A stretch of 5,662 bases of DNA from Tannerella sp. (GTDB taxonomy: Bacteria > Bacteroidota > Bacteroidia > Bacteroidales > Tannerellaceae). A program made the translations under genes and the position numbers. The DNA is taken from contig JAITPL010000075.1 in NCBI GenBank assembly GCA_031289445.1, positions 1 through 5,662 of the forward strand, written 5' to 3'. Shown here piece by piece: positions 1 through 5,600 of the stretch (within the stretch, counting starts at the first letter, position 1; each line of letters begins with the position of its first letter). Under the pieces are notes generated by a model that saw only the letters and a program-made list of their open reading frames with translations, had not been told where the DNA came from and searched no databases.

Positions 1-276
1 AGTGAATTTTTTTACCGATTGGCCCTTTTGGTCGAAGATGTAAATATGGTTATCCACAATTTCCAGCTGGCTTATTTCAGCCAGCAAGCTATTGTCGTCC
101 GTCTCTAACTGTACTATCTTGTAGTCGAACAGCGCATCTTTGCCTTCCAAAGGTATTGCGTCGATTTTCTCAATATCATGCTTGATGATGACTTCTCCGG
201 GAAATTCGGAATGTGTGTTCTTCTCGGTTTGACAGGAGACAACTAACACAAAACAGAATAAAATGATTTTCTTCAT
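1..276 (-). CDS. 6-bladed beta-propeller lipoprotein, N-terminal part (runs off left edge)
   Basis: These are the first 92 codons of a gene that continues beyond the left edge. The N-terminus is a lipoprotein signal: MKK, a hydrophobic stretch, then the lipobox LVVSC with Cys15 as the lipidated residue, so the protein is probably anchored in the cell envelope facing the periplasm or surface. After residue 35 the text reads like the opening of the Bacteroidales 6-bladed beta-propeller lipoproteins (BF4221/DUF5128-like): a statement of the form IDAIPLEG, then YKIVQLETDD, then a first blade strand EIVDNHIYIFDQKGQSVKKF. Family members are usually about 350-400 residues, so about three quarters is missing here. 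The ATG at 276-274 overlaps the stop of the upstream glycine-rich peptide gene (ATGA), which supports this start and suggests coupled translation. The exact function of this family is not known; binding or sensing of a partner at the cell surface is inference. Confidence 0.85.
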   Translation of the reverse strand, partial: MKKIILFCFVLVVSCQTEKNTHSEFPGEVIIKHDIEKIDAIPLEGKDALFDYKIVQLETDDNSLLAEISQLEIVDNHIYIFDQKGQSVKKFT

Positions 277-668
277 GACTTGAACTGTTTAATAATGCAG
301 GAATCCGAAAGTTTCGCGACGCCTTCATCCTTGGTTAATACTCGGTTAATTATCACTTCAGCCATCGCTTGATAGCAACAACTGCCGGACACTTCGTCAA
401 CGGAGCTGGAGCCAAAGCCGATACCGCCGCCAAAGCCGATACCGTTGCCAAAGCCAAAGCCGATTCCGTTTCCGTTTCCATTTCCGATTCCGTCGAAGCC
501 GAAGCCGCCGTCGATTCCGCCGTCGATTCCGATTCCGTTCGCCGAAACCTCATTGCGCGACTGAACGGTTTTACCGCCATTTTCGCCCGATGTGTCCCGA
601 ATGTTCAGCCCTAAGGCTGTAACTGCGGCTACAACAGCCGCTACTTTGAAAGAACTCTTTAAATTCAT
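273..668 (-). CDS. Glycine-rich exported peptide, NVEALA-like leader (131 aa)
   Basis: This small protein has three parts. Residues 1-21 are a short basic start and an Ala/Val hydrophobic stretch (KVAAVVAAVTALGL), which suggests export. Residues 22-44 are polar and end in NEVSANG, in the position where Bacteroidales NVEALA peptides carry their NVEALA motif; the match is weak. Residues 45-86 are low complexity, 22 of 42 residues being Gly, mostly Gly alternating with Ile, Phe, Asn or Asp. The C-terminal part (87-131) is ordinary sequence with Cys97-Cys98 and Cys124. NVEALA peptides are commonly encoded just upstream of 6-bladed beta-propeller lipoproteins, and here the next gene is exactly that, with a 4-base stop/start overlap. 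A promoter about 95 bases upstream fits this strand and start. The function is unknown; I infer a secreted or surface peptide whose partner is the propeller lipoprotein. Assignment to NVEALA rests mainly on context. Confidence 0.75.
   Translation of the reverse strand: MNLKSSFKVAAVVAAVTALGLNIRDTSGENGGKTVQSRNEVSANGIGIDGGIDGGFGFDGIGNGNGNGIGFGFGNGIGFGGGIGFGSSSVDEVSGSCCYQAMAEVIINRVLTKDEGVAKLSDSCIIKQFKS
411..536 (-). repeat. Low-complexity glycine-codon repeat inside the exported peptide gene
   Basis: This stretch encodes residues 45-86 of the glycine-rich peptide. It is built from 6-base and 18-base units. The clearest case, read on the plus strand, is the 16-base string GCCAAAGCCGATACCG at 411-426, repeated exactly at 429-444, an 18-base period. 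Further units of the type GATTCC, TTTCC and GCCGTC fill the remainder. The protein unit is roughly GIGFGN or GGIDGG. Such in-frame tracts are prone to slippage, so the length of this domain may vary between strains; that last point is inference. Confidence 0.85.
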
Positions 669-762
669 AGATAGATAATGTTAAATTAATAAATCTGTTT
701 GCGCTTCATCGTCCCGAACATAAATGACTGCCGAAAAAAATATTCCTGACGAATCAGCGATG

Positions 763-792
763 CAAAGGTAAGCATTTATTTCGACTATCCAA
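763..792 (-). promoter_or_regulatory. Bacteroidota-type promoter for the leftward peptide/propeller operon
   Basis: Read on the minus strand, TACCTTTG (770 to 763) matches the Bacteroidota -7 consensus TAnnTTTG. A TTG at 792-790 lies 19 bases upstream, the spacing expected for the -33 element. Transcription would begin near 755-758, leaving a leader of close to 90 bases before the ATG at 668. No Shine-Dalgarno sequence is seen in front of that ATG; the preceding sequence is A/T-rich, as is usual in this phylum. Confidence 0.7.
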
Positions 793-810
793 GCGTTCGA
801 GTGATTATTT

Positions 811-840
811 TTCAAAAAAAACATTGTTATTCAAAAAAAC
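811..840 (+). repeat. Two phased direct repeats TTC-A7/8-C within the divergent promoter
   Basis: TTCAAAAAAAAC at 811-822 is repeated as TTCAAAAAAAC at 830-840, a start-to-start distance of 19 bases, close to two helical turns. Each copy is preceded by TTATT or a near match. The second copy lies between the -33 and -7 elements of the rightward promoter and the first lies just upstream of its -33, so a protein bound here could control the metal-efflux operon. Equally, these could simply be A-tracts that bend DNA. No known metalloregulator operator is recognised. Confidence 0.5.
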
Positions 841-852
841 TTCGTATCTTTG
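824..852 (+). promoter_or_regulatory. Bacteroidota-type promoter for the metal-efflux operon
   Basis: TATCTTTG at 845-852, followed by CA, is a textbook Bacteroidota -7 element. TTG at 824-826 lies 18 bases upstream and fits the -33 element. Transcription would start near 857-860, giving a leader of only about 15-18 bases before the ATG at 875. This placement matters for gene calling: a longer reading frame could be opened at the TTG at 824, but that codon is part of the promoter and would not be in the transcript. Confidence 0.75.
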
Positions 853-874
853 CAGCGTGAAAACAAGATTTGAG

Positions 875-1297
875 ATGAAACGGACTGTGTCCATACCGTT
901 TATGACAGCGGCATTGCTTATGATGCTGGTCTTCATGACAGTACCCCACCATCACCACGACGAGATGATGTGTTGGGCAGTCTCCTATTGTGAAACCGAT
1001 CACGCTTTCAACGACGAACATACCGGCCATGACGCAAAGGAGTCGCACTCGCACAACGAGCCTCACGCGGGTGAAATCAACGAGATAAGCATGCCTCCCG
1101 AAAACGACGGGCTCACCGCCTTTCACCAGTCGCATTTCCTCACCGTCATCACTACTTTTGAAAATCACAATTGCATACTCGATATTGATTCGGACACGCC
1201 CTATACAGGCTGTCAAAAAGATAAACACCGGGACGAACAGGACGGCTTTATGTCGTCGCACAGTCTGCGTGCGCCACCCGCACATCCTGTTTCCTGA
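875..1297 (+). CDS. Small histidine-rich exported protein heading a metal-efflux operon (140 aa)
   Basis: The protein starts with MKRT and a methionine-rich hydrophobic segment (residues 5-23), which may be an uncleaved anchor or a signal peptide. It is followed at once by VPHHHHDEMMCW: four consecutive His (25-28), then Met-Met-Cys. Further His lie at 43, 49, 52, 58, 60, 64, 84, 87, 98, 118, 129 and 137, giving 16 in 140 residues, with Cys at 33, 39, 100 and 113. The end reads SHSLRAPP. I recall this layout (anchor, PHHHH, C-terminal LRAPP) from small uncharacterised Bacteroidales proteins next to RND metal pumps, possibly DUF6769; that family name is from memory and unchecked. The ATG at 875 is chosen over the upstream in-frame TTG at 824 because a promoter covers 824-852. 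Likely role, by inference: periplasmic metal binding, buffering or sensing for the adaptor and permease encoded downstream. A simple metal-chaperone fold is not evident. Confidence 0.8.
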   Translation: MKRTVSIPFMTAALLMMLVFMTVPHHHHDEMMCWAVSYCETDHAFNDEHTGHDAKESHSHNEPHAGEINEISMPPENDGLTAFHQSHFLTVITTFENHNCILDIDSDTPYTGCQKDKHRDEQDGFMSSHSLRAPPAHPVS

Positions 1298-1300
1298 CGC

Positions 1301-1333
1301 AGGGTGAATCAAGGCAATGTATTGATACACCCT
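1301..1333 (+). promoter_or_regulatory. Strong hairpin between the His-rich gene and the adaptor gene
   Basis: Arms at 1301-1312 (AGGGTGAATCAA) and 1322-1333 (TTGATACACCCT) pair over 11 of 12 positions, with one A-A mismatch and a 9-base loop (1313-1321). The hairpin begins three bases after the stop codon of the upstream gene and ends 40 bases before the adaptor ATG. There is no run of T directly after it, so it is not a classic intrinsic terminator. It could protect the upstream mRNA end, act as a partial terminator or attenuator that sets the ratio of the His-rich protein to the pump, or be a protein-binding palindrome. No TAnnTTTG promoter lies between it and the adaptor gene, which favours read-through. 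Confidence 0.6.
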
Positions 1334-1373
1334 GAATGATTGAATTTTCTAATCAATTAACTCATGTATCAAT

Positions 1374-2603
1374 ATGAAACAATATACATTCATTTTATTT
1401 ATCGTCGCAGCGTTCGCCAACGGATGTCAAAGCGGCGAACATCATCATACGGAAGCGTCCCACAGCCATCACGACCATGCGGATAAGGACGCTCACGAGG
1501 GACACGACCACAGTACAGGTCATGACTCTCATGCGGAAGCTTCACACGACCATGCGGAAGCTTCGCACGAACATGCGGACGAAATCGTCTTCACCGAAGC
1601 GCAGGCCAAAGCCGTCGGACTGGAGACCGAAGAGGTCCGACCGGGCGCATTCTCGCAGGTGATAAAGACAGGCGGACAGATACGCGCCTCTCAGGGCAAC
1701 GAATCTGCCATCGCCGCCACGGTAAGCGGGATTGTATCCTTCGCCGAAGCGTCCTTAACAGAGGGAGCGCCCATAAAGGCAGGCGAAACGGTAGCAGTCA
1801 TTTCGTCGAAAAACATGGCGGACGGCGACCTTCAGGTCAAAATCCAAACAGAGTACGAAACAGCGCTTAAAGCCTATCAGCGAGCGGAAACACTGGTTAA
1901 GGACAAGATAATATCCGCCAAGGATTTTGAAGAGACCCGCCTACGCTACGAAACGGCAAGAGCGGCCTATGAAGCGCAGTCGTCCCGAAGGACTGCCGAA
2001 GGAGTAAGGCTTACGTCGCCGGTCAAGGGCTATGTGAAAAACTGCCCGGTCGGACAGGGCGAGTACGTTGTCGCCGGACAGACTGTTGCCGTCATCACAC
2101 AAAACAAACGGCTGCAGTTACGCGCCGAAGTTCCCGAATCGCACTTCAAGGCATTGAAAAACGTAAACAGCGCTCATTTCAAACTCTCTTACGACGAAGC
2201 GGTTTACAAACTGTCGATGATGAACGGCCGTTTGCTGTCTGTCGGACAAACTTCGGGCGAGTCGTCGTACTATATCCCTGTAACATTCGAGTTCGACAAT
2301 ACCGGAGAGATACTGCCCGGCGCTTACTGCGAAGTATATCTGCTTACTGCGCCCGACGAGGGGGTGATTTCGGTGCCTTTGCAGGCCGTTACCGAAGAGC
2401 AGGGACTGTATTTTGTCTATCTGCGTATCGAGCAGGACGCTTACCGGAAGCAGGAAATAAACACCGGCATGAGCGACGGCGAGCGCGTGCAGGCGCTGTC
2501 GGGTTTGCAAAGCGGCGACCGGGTTGTAACCAAAGGCGCTTATCAGGTTAAACTCGCCGCCAATGCAGGCATTATCCCCGAAGGACACAGTCATAACCAT
2601 TAA
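1374..2603 (+). CDS. RND efflux periplasmic adaptor lipoprotein, CusB/CzcB type, His-rich (409 aa)
   Basis: This is the membrane-fusion protein that links an inner-membrane RND metal pump to an outer-membrane channel. Residues 1-17 are a signal peptide and Cys18 (FANGC) a likely lipidation site. Residues 22-69 form a linker with 16 His in HxH, HHH and AEASHDH patterns, a probable metal-binding arm. From about residue 70 the standard adaptor order follows: EAQAKAVGLET strand; first lipoyl half (about 96-145, ATVSGIVSFAEASLTEGAPIK then GETVAVISS); alpha-helical hairpin (about 148-208, with Ala-, Glu- and Arg-rich helices); second lipoyl half (about 212-243, LTSPVKGYV then GQGEYVVAGQTVAVI); beta-barrel (about 245-330); and a membrane-proximal domain ending in SGLQSGDRVVTKGAYQVKLA. 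The last residues GHSHNH add three more His. Length is normal for the family. The permease gene starts 12 bases later, so the two are cotranscribed. An HlyD-type adaptor for another substrate is possible but less likely given the His content. Confidence 0.93.
   Translation: MKQYTFILFIVAAFANGCQSGEHHHTEASHSHHDHADKDAHEGHDHSTGHDSHAEASHDHAEASHEHADEIVFTEAQAKAVGLETEEVRPGAFSQVIKTGGQIRASQGNESAIAATVSGIVSFAEASLTEGAPIKAGETVAVISSKNMADGDLQVKIQTEYETALKAYQRAETLVKDKIISAKDFEETRLRYETARAAYEAQSSRRTAEGVRLTSPVKGYVKNCPVGQGEYVVAGQTVAVITQNKRLQLRAEVPESHFKALKNVNSAHFKLSYDEAVYKLSMMNGRLLSVGQTSGESSYYIPVTFEFDNTGEILPGAYCEVYLLTAPDEGVISVPLQAVTEEQGLYFVYLRIEQDAYRKQEINTGMSDGERVQALSGLQSGDRVVTKGAYQVKLAANAGIIPEGHSHNH
1530..1579 (+). 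repeat. 21-base tandem repeat encoding HAEASH(D/E) in the adaptor
   Basis: CATGCGGAAGCTTCACACGAC (1530-1550) is followed by a near-identical copy at 1551-1571 with two base changes, then the first 8 bases of a third copy (1572-1579). A diverged relative, CGGAAGCGTCCCACAGCC, lies upstream at about 1451-1468. The unit translates to His-Ala-Glu-Ala-Ser-His-Asp/Glu, so each copy adds two His to the metal-binding linker. The high identity suggests a recent duplication; copy number may vary between strains. Confidence 0.85.
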
Positions 2604-2615
2604 TGTATTAAACTC

Positions 2616-5600
2616 ATGCTAAATAAAATCATTGGATTTTCATTAAATAACCGTTTGATAGTGTTGTTCGGGGCTGTATTGCTTCTGTTGGCAGGCCTCT
2701 ACACCGCCGGAAGGATGGAGGTGGATGTGTTTCCCGACATAAACGCGCCGACGGTGGTTGTCATGACCGAGGCCAAGGGTATGGCTCCCGAAGAAGTTGA
2801 GCGGCTGGTTACATTTCCGATAGAAACGGCGTTGAACGGCGCTACGGACGTGTATCGCGTGCGTTCGTCATCGACAACAGGTTTCTCGGTTGTGTGGGTG
2901 GAATTTAACTGGGGAACGGACATATTCCGCGCCCGGCAAACGGTATCCGAAAAGCTCGCCGTGCTTGGCGACGCACTGCCTGTGAACGTCGGCAGACCTG
3001 TTTTAGGGCCGCAATCATCCATTCTGGGCGAGTTGCTGATAGTCGGTTTGACGTCCGACAGCCTTTCCCTGCAGGAATTGCGCTCGATAGCCGACTGGAC
3101 AATACGTCCGCGACTGCTTTCTACCGGCGGAGTAGCGCAGGTTACGGTCATCGGAGGCGAAATCAGGGAATATCAGATTTTGCTTCACCCCGACAAGATG
3201 AAACACTACAGCGTCAGCCTCGAACAGGCGCTCGCCGGGGTCGGAAATGTGAACGGCAACGCTTCCGGCGGGGTATTGTACGAGTATGGCAACGAGTATA
3301 TTATCCGCGGCATGATTGCTGCGAATCGACTTGAAGACTTGGGCAGGATGCTGATTAAATCGGATAATAAAAATGCCGTTTTGCTCGAAAGCATAGCCGA
3401 GGTGCGCGTCGGAGGCAAGTCGCCGAGGCTGGGAGCGGCGTCGAACGGGGGTAAACCTGCCGTTTTGATAACTCTTACCAAGCAGCCATACGTCAGTACC
3501 TTGGAGCTGACCGGCAAACTCGACCGCACTCTGGCCGAACTGCAACAGAGCTTGCCCCCGAATGTACATGTTTCTACGGATATTTTCCGTCAGGCCGAAT
3601 TTATTGACAGTTCAATCTCAAATGTGCAAAAGTCGCTCTATGAAGGCGGTATTTTTGTGGTGATTGTGCTGTTTATCTTCCTTATGAACGTGCGGACGAC
3701 CATTATTTCGCTTGTCACAATCCCCTTAGCCCTGCTGACGTCGATTGTGGCCTTGCATCTTATGGATTTGAGCATAAATACCATGAGTCTGGGCGGAATG
3801 GCGATTTCAATAGGCTCGCTGGTGGACGATGCTATTGTGGACGTCGAGAATGTATTCAAGCGGCTCAAGGAAAACAGACTGAAGCCGCCCGAAGAACGCA
3901 AGGAAACATTGACGGTGATATTCGAAGCCTCCAAAGAGGTGCGTATGCCGATACTCAACTCTACATTAATTATAGTAGTCAGTTTTGTGCCGCTGTTTTT
4001 TCTTTCGGGGATGGAAGGCAGGATGCTGGCGCCATTGGGTATTGCCTTTATTGTGGCGCTGTTTGCCTCGACGGCGATAGCGCTGACGCTGACGCCGGTG
4101 TTGTGCTCTTATCTGCTGAAACCTTCGAAGCGCAAGCTGACTAAGATCAAGACTAAGATCAAGATCAAGGGCTTGGGTGAATATATTTCACCTGCTTACC
4201 GCAAGGCGCTGTTGTGGACGCTGGATAAAAAAGCGTTTGTTTTGGGCGGCACGGCTGTAATCATGGCCGGTACGCTGGTTTTATTCTTCACCTTGGGACG
4301 AAGTTTTCTTCCTCCGTTCAACGAAGGCTCTTTTACTATTAATATAAGTACACTGCCGGGGATTTCGCTTGAGGAATCGGACAATATGGGTCGGATGGCC
4401 GAAGAAATTCTTCTCTCCATACCCGAAATACGGACTACAGGACGCAAAACAGGTCGCGCCGAGCTGGATGAACATGCTCTGGGCGTGAACGTGTCGGAGA
4501 TTGAAGCGCCGTTCGTGCTCGAAAAACGGTCGAAGGATGAGTTGATAGCCGATGTGCGTGGGAAACTGAAAATTCTGCCGGGCGTAAACGTCGAAATCGG
4601 CCAGCCAATCTCGCACCGCATTGACGCGATGCTCTCGGGTACTCGTGCAAATATAGCGATTAAACTGTTTGGCCCGGATTTGAACAAGATGTTTGCAATC
4701 GGAAACATGATTAAGGCGCAGATTGAGGATATCAAAGGCATTGCGGACTTGAACGTGGAGCAGCAGATTGAGCGTCCGCAGCTGAAGATTGAGCCGCGTC
4801 GGGAATTGTTAGTCAAATATGGAATTTCGATGCCCGCGTTTGCCGAATTTATTAATGTGATGCTTGCGGGCGAGGTGGTTTCGCAGGTTTATGAAGGTAA
4901 TAAAGTCTTTGACCTGACGCTGAAAGCCGACGACGAAAGCCGAAATTCCATCGCTCGTATCCGCGAGATGATGATTGACGCCGACGGCGGAAAAGTACCT
5001 CTCTCGAACGTGGCAAACATAACATCGTCGGTCGGCCCGAATACGATTAACCGCGAAAACGTAGTGCGCAAAATAGTTGTATCCGCCAATATCGCCGGTC
5101 GCGACCTGCACGGCGCAGTCAACGATATACGCCGACAGATAGACCGTAATATTAATCTGCCCGAAGGCTATTACATCGAGTACGGCGGTCAGTTCGAGAG
5201 CGAACAGGCGGCCTCGCGCACATTGCTGACGGCTTCGGTCTTCTCGGTGATTGTGATTTTTCTGTTGCTCTACAGTCAGTTTAAAAGCGCAAGCCGGTCG
5301 GCGGTGATATTGCTTAATCTGCCGCTCTCGCTTATCGGCAGCGTGATAGTCATTGCTCTTACAAGCGGAGTGATAAGCATCCCCGCGATTATCGGCTTTA
5401 TATCGCTCTTCGGAATAGCTACCCGCAACGGTATGCTGCTGATTGCACGCTATGAAGACTTGCGGGCGGAGGGTTTGTCGGTGACGGAATGCGTGGTCAA
5501 AGGCTCGTTAGACCGGCTGAATCCGATATTGATGACGGCGCTGACGTCCGCCCTCGCACTGATACCGCTCGCCGTCGGTAGCCATCTGCCCGGAAACGAA

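Noticed and set aside
353..580. Second minus-strand open frame of 75 codons within the glycine-rich gene, rich in Ser/Thr/Glu.
   Set aside because: Repeat-driven alternate frame in the same low-complexity stretch; no independent start signals or recognisable protein features.
369..614. Plus-strand open frame encoding an Ala/Asp/Ser-rich AKADT/DSVEAEA repeat, antisense to the glycine-rich peptide gene.
   Set aside because: Its repeats are the mirror of the glycine-codon repeat on the other strand. It has no promoter or leader, while the minus-strand gene has an export-like N-terminus, a matching promoter and an overlapping downstream gene.
701..759. Possible stem in the leader of the leftward operon (701-713 with 748-759).
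   Set aside because: Only 4 plus 5 pairs around a 3-by-3 internal loop, across a 35-base loop; too weak to separate from chance and matching no riboswitch I recognise.
827..1330. Minus-strand open frame opposite the His-rich protein gene.
   Set aside because: It would run through the efflux promoter, has no promoter of its own, and its composition (Val/Arg/His-rich) is what the complement of a His-rich gene produces.
1335..1357. Second small inverted repeat around TGATT...AATCA before the adaptor gene.
   Set aside because: Only about five A/T-rich pairs; expected by chance in such sequence.
2699..5122. Series of minus-strand open frames of 65-206 codons opposite the permease.
   Set aside because: All lie antisense to a continuous 1015-codon permease with clear family motifs; they show the Ser/Arg-rich composition of shadow frames and no promoters.
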